Shown: positions 8,476 through 16,657, counted from the first letter of the stretch. The stretch is DNA of 64,000 nucleotides from Candidatus Eiseniibacteriota bacterium (GCA_903844735.1 CAIMUX010000142.1:31527-95526); one strand, 5' to 3'. Translations and numbers: made by a program. The notes: generated by a model from the letters alone, not told the origin.

Positions 8476-8545
8476 TCTGACCGGTGATCTCCCCCGGGGG
8501 CGATGTGAGTCGCCCCCCGGGGATACCCGGTACGTTCCGGGAGCG

Positions 8546-8566
8546 GGCCCCGAAAGGGGCCTTTTC
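8546..8566 (+). terminator. Rho-independent terminator after the lipoprotein gene
   Basis: GGCCCC and GGGGCC pair around a GAAA tetraloop and are followed directly by TTTT, a textbook intrinsic terminator. A second, longer inverted repeat with CCCCCGGGGGCGA-type arms lies just upstream at 8491-8522. Together they separate the DUF4398-like gene from the L,D-transpeptidase gene, whose start is only 18 bases further on. Confidence 0.8.
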
Positions 8567-8583
8567 CCTTGGTGGTGAAAACG

Positions 8584-9510
8584 ATGTCGAGAGGGATCTC
8601 GCCGGCTAATTTCTCTGCGCATGCGGCGCGGATCATCCTCCTCGTCGGGGGCTTTGCCGTGCTTTCCGCGGTCGGCCTCGGATGTGGCCGGGAAAAAAAG
8701 AGCGACGAGGGGCCGGCGACCGCGACGGCCGAGACGGCGGGGCCGAAGCAGTCGGCGGGCGCGACTGGTCGGGCCGGCGGAAAGGCCGGGAAAGCCCGGA
8801 CCGGCAAGGCGGAGACCGGCAAGGCGGAAAACGGCAAGGCGGAGAACGGCAAGGCCGAGAACGGCAAGGCCGAGACAGGGAAAGCCGAGACGAGAAAAGC
8901 TGAAACCGGCATGCGCGGAAAGAAGGGAGCGCCGCTGCCACCCGCCCGAGTGATCCCCGATGTCCCTGTCAGTTCGCTCAGCGTCGAGCAGGTCGCCGCC
9001 CAGGTGGAGGCCCTTCGTCGGGAGAACACGCGCCTTGGCAGCGAGGTAGCCGCGCTCGAACCGCCAGGTCCGTACATCCTTATCAACACGACCCTCAACC
9101 GTCTCTCCATGAAGCGAGGCGATGAATACATCCTCAAGGACGCGGTCGTCTCCACCGGCAGCAACACCGAGCTAGTTGACACCAAGGGGAACCGTCGCTG
9201 GTTCTTCTCCACACCCAAGGGCGTTCGGAAGGTGACAAAGAAGATGGTCGCGCCGGTCTGGACGAAGCCGGACTGGGCCTTTGTGGAGGAGGGAGAGCCG
9301 GTTCCCGGCGCGCAGGCTGAGGCACGGTTCGAGGAGGGGACGCTGGGCAAGTACGGGCTGTATATCGGCAATGGGTACCTGATTCACGGGACCCTCTTCC
9401 AGCGATTCCTCGGACAGAGCGTGACACACGGCTGCGTCCGCTGCGGTGATGCCGACATCGAGACGATCTACAACAACGCCGCGGTCGGCACCAAGATCTA
9501 CATTTACTGA
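8584..9510 (+). CDS. L,D-transpeptidase lipoprotein with Lys-Ala-Glu repeat linker
   Basis: A YkuD-domain L,D-transpeptidase, an enzyme that makes 3-3 crosslinks in peptidoglycan or attaches proteins to it. The N-terminus has a signal sequence ending in a lipobox (AVGLGC), so it is probably a lipoprotein. Residues about 70-108 are seven pentapeptide repeats (GKAET/GKAEN). A short coiled coil (VEQVAAQVEALRRENTRL) leads to the catalytic domain, which holds IHGTLFQRFLGQSVTHGCVRC with the nucleophilic Cys in HGCVR. Upstream GTG and TTG codons (8569-8577) are in frame; I prefer ATG 8584, with GGTGG before it. The stop overlaps the next start (TGATG), so the two genes are coupled. Confidence 0.88.
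   Translation: MSRGISPANFSAHAARIILLVGGFAVLSAVGLGCGREKKSDEGPATATAETAGPKQSAGATGRAGGKAGKARTGKAETGKAENGKAENGKAENGKAETGKAETRKAETGMRGKKGAPLPPARVIPDVPVSSLSVEQVAAQVEALRRENTRLGSEVAALEPPGPYILINTTLNRLSMKRGDEYILKDAVVSTGSNTELVDTKGNRRWFFSTPKGVRKVTKKMVAPVWTKPDWAFVEEGEPVPGAQAEARFEEGTLGKYGLYIGNGYLIHGTLFQRFLGQSVTHGCVRCGDADIETIYNNAAVGTKIYIY
8803..8907 (+). repeat. 15-bp tandem repeat inside the L,D-transpeptidase gene
   Basis: Seven in-frame copies of a 15-bp unit (consensus GGCAAGGCGGAGAMC) encode GKAE followed by Thr or Asn; the last copy begins with Arg. The resulting linker alternates Lys and Glu and separates the lipid anchor from the catalytic domain. A gain or loss of units would change the reach of the enzyme from the membrane without breaking the frame. 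Confidence 0.85.
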
Positions 9511-10223
9511 TGCCGATGAAGACCATCTCCCCCGGAATTCCGCTGTTCCTGCTCGCGATTCTCTCGCTCGGACTGCTGTCGGCCGTGGCGAGGGCGGCGG
9601 GCCCTTCTCGCGGCGCCTTGGTGGAAGAACGGACACGTCTGCTCATTGAGAACGCGGCCTTGCGGGCGCGCCTCTCCCTGACCCGCGAAGACAGCCCTTA
9701 CATTGTGGTCGACCTTCCAAAGAAGATGGTGCGGCTGGAGCTGCAGGGAGTGACCCTCACGTCGGTCCCCGTGCAGGAGATTCTCCAGAACCGGCACGCG
9801 AAACGGACCCTTTCGTCCGCCGACGAAGTGAAGCTCCTGGAGACGCCGTTCTCGCTCCAGGAGGACCGCTGGTTCGAGGTGGGCAAGACCCTCGCGCTGA
9901 AAGACACCACGGCGGTGCGCAGCCGTCCCGATACCACCGGGGCCCTCATGCAGCAAATCCGCCTGAGCCCCGTGACCGCTCTGCTGAGTTTCGACCGGAA
10001 GCTCACCCTGGTGTTCGACGGCAAGCCGCCGCGGACACGCTGGGAGCGGCTGCGGGAGAATGCGCGGAACTGGTTCCGTTCGTGGTCGGCGGAAACGCTC
10101 GAAGGGCTGCTGCGTCGGCAATCCTCGGAAGAGGTCATGGTGACGCTGGTGATGGCTCCTGCGGATGTGCGAAGCATGGCCCCGAGCCTGCTGGCGGGAA
10201 CGCGGTTGATTCTGGTTCCCTAG
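9510..10223 (+). CDS. Exported protein of unknown function, coupled to the L,D-transpeptidase
   Basis: A 237-residue protein with a clear signal peptide (IPLFLLAILSLGLLSAVARAA). After it comes a coiled-coil segment (LVEERTRLLIENAALRARL) and then SPYIVVDLPKKMVRLELQGVTL, which runs parallel to the coiled coil plus GPYILINTTLNRLSMKRGDEYI of the preceding L,D-transpeptidase. The HGCVR active-site motif is absent, so it may be a paralogue that kept the N-terminal half of the fold but not the catalytic part. Start and stop codons of the two genes overlap (TGATG), so they are translated together. Function unknown; an accessory or inhibitory partner of the transpeptidase is a guess. Copies of its 3' end occur downstream. 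Confidence 0.75.
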   Translation: MPMKTISPGIPLFLLAILSLGLLSAVARAAGPSRGALVEERTRLLIENAALRARLSLTREDSPYIVVDLPKKMVRLELQGVTLTSVPVQEILQNRHAKRTLSSADEVKLLETPFSLQEDRWFEVGKTLALKDTTAVRSRPDTTGALMQQIRLSPVTALLSFDRKLTLVFDGKPPRTRWERLRENARNWFRSWSAETLEGLLRRQSSEEVMVTLVMAPADVRSMAPSLLAGTRLILVP

Positions 10224-10261
10224 GCTGGCGGATCCGATCTCGCGCCGCAACGAGGGCCCGT

Positions 10262-10303
10262 TTTCACGGAACGCGATTGATCTCGGTTCACCAGGCTGGC
10301 AGC
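10262..10303 (+). repeat. Decayed copy of the 3' end of the preceding gene
   Basis: This stretch matches the end of the upstream gene at 10196-10235: GGAACGCGATTGATCTCGG here against GGAACGCGGTTGATTCTGG there, continuing to CCAGGCTGG against CTAGGCTGG across the stop codon. The match contains small indels, so it cannot encode the same peptide. It is one of two decayed tail copies in the gap before nfnB. Confidence 0.6.
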
Positions 10304-10537
10304 GTCCTGCTCGATTCCCGCCCCCCGTAGGTAGGCGGAGCGCCTCAGCGTAACCTCGGCCTGTTCGACCACGGCCTCCGCAACCTGGACGGCGACCCAC
10401 GAGGCGTGCAGTTCATCCCACCTCTTGTCGATCTCGAGCCCGACCAGTTCGCGGGTGTCGGTCAGCCGCATTTCGGCCGCCCAAATCTTCTGGCGTCTCG
10501 CGATGGCTTCGTCGGCGCCTCTCCGAAGCCGAAGAAG
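10290..10537 (-). pseudogene. Fragment of a TolC-type outer-membrane efflux protein
   Basis: The minus strand reads about 70 residues like the second helical hairpin of TolC-family channels: IWAAEMRLTDTRELVGLEID, KRWDELHASWVAVQVAEAVV and EQAEVTLRR. An 'E...a..dA...l.aa...v..ae..v..A...lr' helical pattern is characteristic of that family. The open frame has no start of its own in the region; it continues upstream only as an antisense frame inside nfnB, and it ends in unrelated sequence. A whole TolC is over 400 residues, so this is a remnant. It is enclosed by the two decayed copies of the upstream gene's tail. Confidence 0.5.
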
Positions 10538-10560
10538 CGAGGTCCCGCCACAGCAGCGGT

Positions 10561-10636
10561 GATTCGGGAGGATGTGCAAAGCATGGCCCGGGGCCTGCCG
10601 GGGCGAACGCGGCCACTCTGGTACCTCGGGGCCTGG
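10561..10636 (+). repeat. Second decayed copy of the upstream gene's 3' end
   Basis: GATGTGCAAAGCATGGCCC and the bases around it match 10150-10235, where the intact gene reads GATGTGCGAAGCATGGCCC. The likeness extends on through CCTGCCGGGGCGAACGCGG against CCTGCTGGCGGGAACGCGG. In translation VIREDVQSMARGLPGRTR lines up with VMAPADVRSMAPSLLAGTR. The copy has no gene of its own and lies just before the end of nfnB. Confidence 0.65.
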
Positions 10637-10673
10637 TTTCTTCGGCGTTTCTTCGGCCAGGTCCCGATCGGTC

Positions 10674-12281
10674 TCAGCTCCCAGCCGCAATCTCCAACGA
10701 GTTGGCCAGCTCGGGGTACCGCTCCACCAACATTTCATGGATGGTCCGTGCCGCGATCTTGCCGTGGCCCATCGCGGCAATGACGGTCCCACCCGCACCC
10801 GCCTGACTGCCGATGATATCCCCGCCCGCGCAGATGACCGGGATACGCACCGGGCCTTCCGGGCCGGCGGGTCCTGCATCCTCGGCCAACACCGCGGCCT
10901 CTTCGGCCGGCCGGTGGGCGGCATCGTCCTTCAGGTGTACCCGGAGGCTCTTGGGGTCGATCACGAGCTGTCCCCACTTGTTGGTCACCAAGTACGGGGT
11001 CAATGTCGCGAGGAGCGGGTTGGGCCCCTGCCCGATCGCCATGATCACGACGTCGTACGGCTTGCGGAAGTTCGAGTCGGGAATGATCACCGGGCGGCGC
11101 CGTCCCGACTGGTCGGGTTCGCCCAGCTCCATCCGCACCATCTCCATCTCGCGAACCCAGCCGTCCTCACCCCCATAGATCGTCACCGGATTGTGCAGGA
11201 ACAGAAAGTTGATTCCCTCTTCCATGGCGTGATGGACCTCGTCTGCGCGGGCCGGCATCTCGGCCTGCGTGCGCCTGTAGACGACATCTACCGTCGCGGC
11301 CCCGAGGCGTTTGGCGACGCGGGCGCCGTCCATGGCCACGTTGCCGCCCCCGACCACGGCCACCCGGTCGCCCACGCGGATCGGAGTCGGTTCAGCGGGG
11401 AAGGATCGGGCATTCATCAGGTTCGCGCGGGTCAGGTATTCGTTGGCGCTATAGACTCCCGACAACTCCTCGCCCGCGATCCCCATAAAGTACGGGAGCC
11501 CGGCGCCGGTGCCGATCATGACCGCGTCGAACTGCTCCTGGATTTCGTCCAGCGTGATGGTGCGGCCGACCAGCGCGTTGCAGACGATCTCCACCCCGAG
11601 TCCGCGCAGGTTGTCGATCTCGAAGTCGACGATTTGCTTGGGCAGGCGGAACTCCGGGATGCCATAGAGAAGCACCCCCCCGGGGCGATGCAACGCCTCG
11701 AAGATCGTGCAACGGTAGCCCAGGCGAACCAGCTCGGCGGCGGCGGCAAGGCCCGCCGGCCCGGATCCGATGATGGCGATGGCTCGGCCGTTGGGCGGCC
11801 AGAGCTCGGCGTGGGGGCGGACGCCGTTCTTGCGCGCCCAGTCGGCCAGGTACTTCTCCAGGTAGCCGATCCCCACCGGTTGCCCCTTGATTCCCTTCAC
11901 GCAGACCATCTCGCACTGGTTTTCCTGCGGGCAGACGCGGCCGGTGATGGAGGGGAAGAGGTTGGTCTTCACGATCTCCTGATAGGCCGCCTCGATGTCG
12001 CCCTTCTTCAGGTGGTCGATCATCCCGCGGATGTTGATCTCGACCGGGCAGTACGGAATGCACTTCGGATCGCCGCAGGAGATGCAGCGGTGGCTCTCGT
12101 TGAAAGCGAGGTCGAAATCGTAGCCGAGCTCGACCTCGCTGAAATTGCGGGAACGCACTTCGGGGTCCTGCATCGGCATGGGGGTCTTCGTCGGTTGCCG
12201 GAGTGCCGCTTTGCGGATCTCGGCCATGTTTGAGGGAACGGGGACCTGGCCGGGGCAGGCCTCTTCGCTACGGTCACTCAT
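10674..12281 (-). CDS. nfnB: NADPH-binding flavoprotein subunit, NfnB/GltA-like
   Basis: A 535-residue protein of the glutamate-synthase small-subunit/NfnB family. Two ferredoxin-type cysteine sets lie at residues 65-120: CISCGDPKCIPYC and CPQENQCEMVC, which hold two [4Fe-4S] clusters. Two dinucleotide-binding folds follow: IAIIGSGPAGLAAAAEL for FAD and VAVVGGGNVAMDGARVAKRLG for NADPH. The end is the family's ICAGGDIIGSQAGAGGTVIAAMGHGKIAA. With the adjacent subunit it would form an electron-bifurcating NADH-dependent reduced ferredoxin:NADP oxidoreductase, or a SudAB-type sulfide dehydrogenase. The pairing rules out a stand-alone GltD. The start overlaps the stop of the upstream subunit gene by 4 bp (ATGA). 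Confidence 0.88.
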   Translation of the reverse strand: MSDRSEEACPGQVPVPSNMAEIRKAALRQPTKTPMPMQDPEVRSRNFSEVELGYDFDLAFNESHRCISCGDPKCIPYCPVEINIRGMIDHLKKGDIEAAYQEIVKTNLFPSITGRVCPQENQCEMVCVKGIKGQPVGIGYLEKYLADWARKNGVRPHAELWPPNGRAIAIIGSGPAGLAAAAELVRLGYRCTIFEALHRPGGVLLYGIPEFRLPKQIVDFEIDNLRGLGVEIVCNALVGRTITLDEIQEQFDAVMIGTGAGLPYFMGIAGEELSGVYSANEYLTRANLMNARSFPAEPTPIRVGDRVAVVGGGNVAMDGARVAKRLGAATVDVVYRRTQAEMPARADEVHHAMEEGINFLFLHNPVTIYGGEDGWVREMEMVRMELGEPDQSGRRRPVIIPDSNFRKPYDVVIMAIGQGPNPLLATLTPYLVTNKWGQLVIDPKSLRVHLKDDAAHRPAEEAAVLAEDAGPAGPEGPVRIPVICAGGDIIGSQAGAGGTVIAAMGHGKIAARTIHEMLVERYPELANSLEIAAGS

Positions 12282-13297
12282 CGGGACTCTCCCGTCTCCC
12301 GGTTGCGCGCCTGGCCGGTCTCGACGGCGGGGGCTGCGGCCGTCTCGGCGTCGGAGGCCGCCGCCTCCCGTGTGCGCTTCTCCGAGTCAAGATACTGCCG
12401 GTTGCGCCGCGTCAGGGTGCGGAAATCGACCGCGTAGCCGTCGAAGGCGGGTCCGTCGACGCACGAGAATCGCGCTTCGTACTGCCCTTTGGATGGGTCC
12501 CAAAGCTGCACGCGACAGCCGCCGCACATGCCGGTGCCGTCGACCATGATCGGGTTCAGACTGACAATCAGCGGGATGCGTCGCGGATCGTAGTCGACAG
12601 AGGGATCGAAAGCCTCGCGGAACGACTTGCCAGCCATCTCCTTTACCACCGCGTCCATCATCGGGATCGGACCGACGGCGATCACCTCGGAGATCTGTCC
12701 GTTGCGGGCGGCGATCACTTCGTGGAGTCGCTCGGTGACGAACCCCTTCTGCCCGTACGATCCGTCGTCGGTGGTGACGATCAGCTCTGTGGAGACGGGG
12801 CGTAGTTCCTGCTCGAGGATGAGAAGCCGCTGAGTTCTGGCACCGATGATCGTGATCACCTCGTTGCCGAGCTCGAACAGATCCTTCACCTTCGGCCAGA
12901 TCGGTGCTACGCCCACGCCGCCGCCGATGCAGATCACGGGGTGGGGGTGCTTCTTCACCGTGATCGGCGAACCCAGTGGACCGAGGATATCGGTGAAGGT
13001 GCCTCCCTCTTCCACCGCCGCCATTTCGCGAGTGGAGTGGCCGACCACCTGATAAATGAGGGTGATGGTCCCGGCGGCCTTGTCCCAGGCTGCGAGGGTG
13101 AGCGGTATCCGCTCGGAGTGCTCGTGAGTGCGGACTATGACGAACTGGCCGGCCTGAGCGTGCCGCGCGATGAGCGGGGCCTCGACTTCCGCGAGGACGA
13201 TGCCATCGTCGCCGGCGACGAGCACCCGCTTCTGCCGGATTCGGTAGTTCTTCCCGGAAAGCGTCCGGCACGTGCCCGCGGTCGTCTGGTCCGGCAT
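12278..13297 (-). CDS. nfnA: FAD/NAD-binding subunit with [2Fe-2S] cluster, NfnA/SudB-like
   Basis: A 339-residue protein of the ferredoxin-NADP reductase superfamily (dihydroorotate dehydrogenase electron-transfer subunit type). The N-terminal barrel binds FAD (HAQAGQFVIVRTHEHSERIP), the middle holds the NAD site (VICIGGGVGVAPIWP, TTDDGSYGQKGFV), and MCGGCRVQL with the later FSCVDGPAFDG supplies the [2Fe-2S] cysteines. A tail of about 45 charged and Ala-rich residues after TLTRRNRQYLDSEK is not part of the fold. It is the first gene of the two-gene nfn operon. In Nfn complexes this subunit takes NADH electrons while the large subunit handles ferredoxin and NADP. Confidence 0.88.
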   Translation of the reverse strand: MPDQTTAGTCRTLSGKNYRIRQKRVLVAGDDGIVLAEVEAPLIARHAQAGQFVIVRTHEHSERIPLTLAAWDKAAGTITLIYQVVGHSTREMAAVEEGGTFTDILGPLGSPITVKKHPHPVICIGGGVGVAPIWPKVKDLFELGNEVITIIGARTQRLLILEQELRPVSTELIVTTDDGSYGQKGFVTERLHEVIAARNGQISEVIAVGPIPMMDAVVKEMAGKSFREAFDPSVDYDPRRIPLIVSLNPIMVDGTGMCGGCRVQLWDPSKGQYEARFSCVDGPAFDGYAVDFRTLTRRNRQYLDSEKRTREAAASDAETAAAPAVETGQARNRETGESR

Positions 13298-13437
13298 CGC
13301 AGGGTCCTCCAGGCGGTTGGCGGCTAGATCCCCCGGGCTTGTTCCCGGCGGGTCGCCACGGCTCGACAGGGCGCGGCAACGCGCGAATATAGCACGCGAG
13401 GGTCGTGTGTGGCAAGGCGGTGCGGCGCCGACTGAGA

Positions 13438-13556
13438 TCCGGAGACAGGCTTCGGGCTTCGGCTTCGGGCCCGGGCTTCGGGCTTCAGTTCGTGGCCTGC
13501 AGAGACTGCTCGACGCCCTCCGGCCCGAAGTCTGAGGCCCGAAGCGCTGAAGGGCT
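13438..13556. repeat. Heptamer-armed palindromic intergenic repeat, copy 1
   Basis: GGCTTCG-type heptamers run rightward into a core (TTCGTGGCCTGCAGAGACTG, then CTCGACGCCCTCCGGCCC) and then turn into CCGAAG arms. Reversed, the core matches copy 2 at 16476-16612: GGAGGGCGTCGAG here against AAAGGGCGTCGAG there, then GGCCACGAA in both. The element can fold back on itself. It fills the gap between nfnA and tyrA; the remaining bases of that gap (13298-13437 and 13557-13704) show no gene. Confidence 0.7.
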
Positions 13557-13704
13557 CCCAGCCCCGGTCACCGAACGTCGAGGCGGTGATGGGGGATTCC
13601 AGATTCAGGCCGTGATCCAGCCTCTCGCTCCGCACGCCCGCGGACGATATTCTCCCTGTCGGCTGATCCTGAGTGGATTGCGCCGGGGGCGGGAGGGAAA
13701 TCGC

Positions 13705-14811
13705 ATGGCAGACGATCTGCGCACACTGCGTGAGTCGATCGCGGAGGTCGATCGGGGGCTCTTCGAGTTGCTTCACCGACGGATGGAACTGTCGGCGCGG
13801 GTCGGTCGGGTGAAGGCCGCCTCCGGGATGGAGGTGGTGGCTCGTGATGTCGAGGACCGGATATTGGGCCGCGCCCGCGAACGGGCCGAGGCGGCCGGCA
13901 TTTCGGAGGAAGCGATGGAGTCGATCTTTCGCGACATCCTTCGGGCCTCGGTGGAGCGACAGCACCGGGTCGGGATGGAGGAGCGGGTCCGGCGCGGCGG
14001 TCGCGTGCTCGTTGTCGGCGGCGCCGGTGGCATGGGCTCGTGGCTCCGGCGCTTTCTTGCCTTGGTTGGACACCGTGTCGATGCCATCGATCCCGCTTGG
14101 GCGGATCTGTCCGCCGAGGAGGGACGCTGGTCCACCCTGGAGGCGGTCCCGTCGCTGGAGCCGTACGACGCGGTGGTGCTCAGCGTCCCGCTGGCCCGCG
14201 GGCCCGAGGTTCTCGACGGCGTGACCGCTCGCCGTCCGCGCGGGCTGGTGGTGGAGATCGCCTCCATCCAGTCTCACATCGAGCCATCGTTGGTGCGGGC
14301 CGAGGAAAGAGGGGTGCGGACCTGTGCGCTGCACCCGATGTTTGGCCCCGGGGCTTCGCCCTACGAGCCGCTTACCTTCGTCCTCGCCTGCCGGCGGGAG
14401 CCGACCGAGGAGCGCCAGGCAGTCGAAGCCTTCCTGCGGCACCCCTATACGCGGGTGGTGGCGATCCCGTTCGCCCACCACGATCGCCTCATGGGCTGGC
14501 TGCTGGGTTTGGCGCACCTTCACGGGATGCTCTTCGGCGCCGCCCTTGCCGAGTCCGGGCTCGATCCGGCGGAGCTCTTGGCTTGTGCCTCCACCACCTT
14601 CACCCGTCAAGCAGGCACGGCCCGCTCCGTTCTGCTCGAAGACCCGGAGCTATACTTCGATATCCAGCGATTGAATCCGCACCGGGAGGCGGTCTACGCG
14701 GCGGCCCGCGATTCGCTTTCGCGGCTGGTGTCCAGCGTGCGCGAGGATGACCTCGATGGCTTCCGCGGCCTGCTGGCCGGCGCACGGCGGGCGGTGGGGG
14801 AGGCGGAGTAG
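13705..14811 (+). CDS. tyrA: Bifunctional chorismate mutase / prephenate dehydrogenase TyrA
   Basis: A 368-residue fusion enzyme of tyrosine synthesis. Residues 1-90 form the AroQ-type chorismate mutase (LRESIAEVDRGLFELLHRRM, then ARVGRVKA), which turns chorismate into prephenate. From about residue 97, VLVVGGAGGMGSWLRRFLALVGH binds NAD(P) of the prephenate dehydrogenase. Further family marks are LHPMFGPGASP, HHDRLMGWLLGLAHLHG and ELYFDIQRLNPHREAV. This is the Escherichia coli domain order. The frame is open back to 13405, but that part reads through the palindromic repeat; GGAGGG before the ATG at 13705 and the protein's natural N-terminus fix the start. Confidence 0.95.
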   Translation: MADDLRTLRESIAEVDRGLFELLHRRMELSARVGRVKAASGMEVVARDVEDRILGRARERAEAAGISEEAMESIFRDILRASVERQHRVGMEERVRRGGRVLVVGGAGGMGSWLRRFLALVGHRVDAIDPAWADLSAEEGRWSTLEAVPSLEPYDAVVLSVPLARGPEVLDGVTARRPRGLVVEIASIQSHIEPSLVRAEERGVRTCALHPMFGPGASPYEPLTFVLACRREPTEERQAVEAFLRHPYTRVVAIPFAHHDRLMGWLLGLAHLHGMLFGAALAESGLDPAELLACASTTFTRQAGTARSVLLEDPELYFDIQRLNPHREAVYAAARDSLSRLVSSVREDDLDGFRGLLAGARRAVGEAE

Positions 14812-14871
14812 GCGAGATCCAGCCCCCCGCGCGTGACTCAAAGCAGCCGAGGGGGCCAGTACTCAGGTAGA

Positions 14872-15045
14872 CAGGACTAAGGAGTCAGAATTCCGAAGTC
14901 TCAGATCGGGGGAATGCCGGAGACAAACGGCGGGCCTCAAACGCAGGCTCGTGGGCCTTCTGCCGCACCACCAAGTCCTCGAATCTGCTCGAGGAGCGTC
15001 CTCATTCTGACTCCTGGACTCTTACTTCTGGACTCTGACTTTTGA
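14872..15045. repeat. Heptameric repeat region with inverted ends between tyrA and ispH
   Basis: The 250-bp gap between the convergent tyrA and ispH genes holds an imperfect inverted pair: GACTAAGGAGTCAGAAT on the left and ATTCTGACTCCTGGACTC on the right. The right arm continues as degenerate 7-bp units (CTGACTC CTGGACT CTTACTT CTGGACT). A perfect 6-bp hairpin, CCTCGA-N6-TCGAGG, lies at 14977-14994 but has no T-run, so a terminator role is uncertain. No gene is visible. Confidence 0.55.
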
Positions 15046-15062
15046 CCACCCGTGTAGCTACG

Positions 15063-16337
15063 TTACGCCTTCGATTGCGAGCGCTCCCGCTCCCGCCGCT
15101 CCTCCGCGATCCGTCTGCCTTCCGCATCCGCCTCGGCCAGCATCTCCTCCGGCACACCGCGGAAGCGCAGGAGCCGCTCGATCGAAGCGCCGATCTCGCT
15201 GTCAGGGGTGGAGGCGCCGGCGGTGACGCCGATCGTGAGCGGACCGGCGGGGAGCCAACCCTCCTCCACGAGCGGTGATCGCTCGCCCAGCGGTTTGTGC
15301 CGGACCCAGCGCTCGCTGACCAGATTCGCCGCATCCTCGATGTGGTACGTCCGGGTGGAGGCGGAGGCGATCTCCACGAGGTGGTTTGTGTTGCTGCTGT
15401 TGAAGCCGCCGATCACGACTATGAGGCTGCAGCCTTCGGCAACCAGTTCGAGCACGGCATCCTGCCGTTCCTGCGTGGCGCTGCAGATGGTGTCGAAGCT
15501 CCGGACCCGTGCGACCGCCGCGGTCTCGCCATGGCGGCGGGCCACCGCTGCGCGGAGGAGTCCCGCGATCTCCAGCGATTCCGAGGAGAGCATGGTGGTT
15601 TGGTTGGCGCATCCGATCCGCTCGAGGTGGAGGGCGGGGTCGAAGCCCGGGGAGGCTGCCTGCGCGAAGCGCTCCAGGAAGGCCGTGCGGTCGATCCGGC
15701 CTTCGAGGAAAGCACACACCTCCTCGGCCTCGGATCGATCGCGCACCACGAGGAAATGGGCGCCGGCGTGGCAGGTTACCTGCGAGCAGGTGGCCCGCGT
15801 CTCTTCGTGATCGTACTTGCCGTGGATGACCGCGGTGACGCCGGAACGCGCATATTTCTCCACGCTCTTCCAGACGGTGAGCACGCTGCCGCAGGTGGTA
15901 TCGACGAGGATGCAACCGCGCTCGCGCAGGCGGGTGAAGTCGACGTGAGGAACGCCGAAGGCCGGGATGATCACGACATCGTCGGCCTCCACCTCGGCGA
16001 GGTGGTCGCCGACGGTTTCCGCGGCGGGAAGAAACCGGACCCCCATTTCCTGAAGGCGGCGATTGACGCCCGGGTTGTGGATGATCTCTCCGACCAGCCA
16101 GGTACGGCGATCCGGGAAACGCTCGCGCGCTTCGTAGGCGTACTCGACCGCGCGGTCGACGCCGTAGCAGAACCCGAACTCCCGCGCCAGGCGCAGCGTG
16201 GTATCGTCGTGGTGGAAGCGGTGGCCGCTGGCCTTCAGGAATTCGACCAGGCCGCTGTGGTAATCGGCGTGCAGAATGCCGACGACCGCCGGGCGATTGC
16301 CGAGACCACGGCGAAAGTAGCGATTCTCTTCCGACAT
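15063..16337 (-). CDS. ispH: 4-hydroxy-3-methylbut-2-enyl diphosphate reductase IspH, long type
   Basis: The last enzyme of the MEP pathway, reducing HMBPP to isopentenyl and dimethylallyl diphosphate with a [4Fe-4S] cluster. At 424 residues it is the long type found in cyanobacteria and plants rather than the roughly 310-residue type. The three cluster cysteines are in FGFCYGVDRAV, VDTTCGSVL and FDTICSATQERQ; GCANQTTMLSSES, GGFNSSNTNHLVEIA and GVTAGASTPDSEI are further family marks. The ATG at 16337 has GGAGG 4 bases upstream; the frame extends to 16400 but without a ribosome site. The C-terminus is strongly charged (EAEGRRIAEERRERERSQ-like). It is monocistronic and flanked by repeat-filled gaps on both sides. 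Confidence 0.95.
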   Translation of the reverse strand: MSEENRYFRRGLGNRPAVVGILHADYHSGLVEFLKASGHRFHHDDTTLRLAREFGFCYGVDRAVEYAYEARERFPDRRTWLVGEIIHNPGVNRRLQEMGVRFLPAAETVGDHLAEVEADDVVIIPAFGVPHVDFTRLRERGCILVDTTCGSVLTVWKSVEKYARSGVTAVIHGKYDHEETRATCSQVTCHAGAHFLVVRDRSEAEEVCAFLEGRIDRTAFLERFAQAASPGFDPALHLERIGCANQTTMLSSESLEIAGLLRAAVARRHGETAAVARVRSFDTICSATQERQDAVLELVAEGCSLIVVIGGFNSSNTNHLVEIASASTRTYHIEDAANLVSERWVRHKPLGERSPLVEEGWLPAGPLTIGVTAGASTPDSEIGASIERLLRFRGVPEEMLAEADAEGRRIAEERRERERSQSKA

Positions 16338-16475
16338 GGGTCCTCCGTAGCGACGCATTCGACGGGCGCCGCGTGGTCCCGTCGGGACAGTATAGTCCAC
16401 TGTCGGTAGACTTCGAGAGCGATGAACCAGCTCGTCAACAACCTCTGAGATTCGGAGGCGGGAACGAATGCGACT

Positions 16476-16612
16476 GGCTTCAGACTTCGGACTTCAGACT
16501 TCGGACTTCGGGCTTCGGACTTCGAGCTTCGGGCCAAAGGGCGTCGAGTCGTCGCCGGAGGCCACGAATTGATCCCCGAATCCCGAAGCCTACTCCAAAT
16601 CTCAGTGACGGA
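16476..16612. repeat. Heptamer-armed palindromic intergenic repeat, copy 2
   Basis: Seven-base units run in series on the left (GACTTCG GACTTCA GACTTCG, GACTTCG GGCTTCG), then a core AGGGCGTCGAG and GGCCACGAATTG, then CCCGAATCCCGAAGCC and ACTCCAAATCTCAGTGACGG. The core and the outer CCCGAAGCCT...ATCTCAG block are shared with copy 1 in the opposite orientation. The arms can pair with each other. It occupies the gap between ispH and era. Confidence 0.75.
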
Positions 16613-16657
16613 TCACGGCTTCGACTCCCACGCGTGAAATGGTCTACACTCGGTGGA

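Noticed and set aside
13405..13704. N-terminal extension of TyrA
   Set aside because: The frame upstream of 13705 reads through the palindromic repeat; the chorismate mutase domain and the GGAGGG site place the start at 13705.
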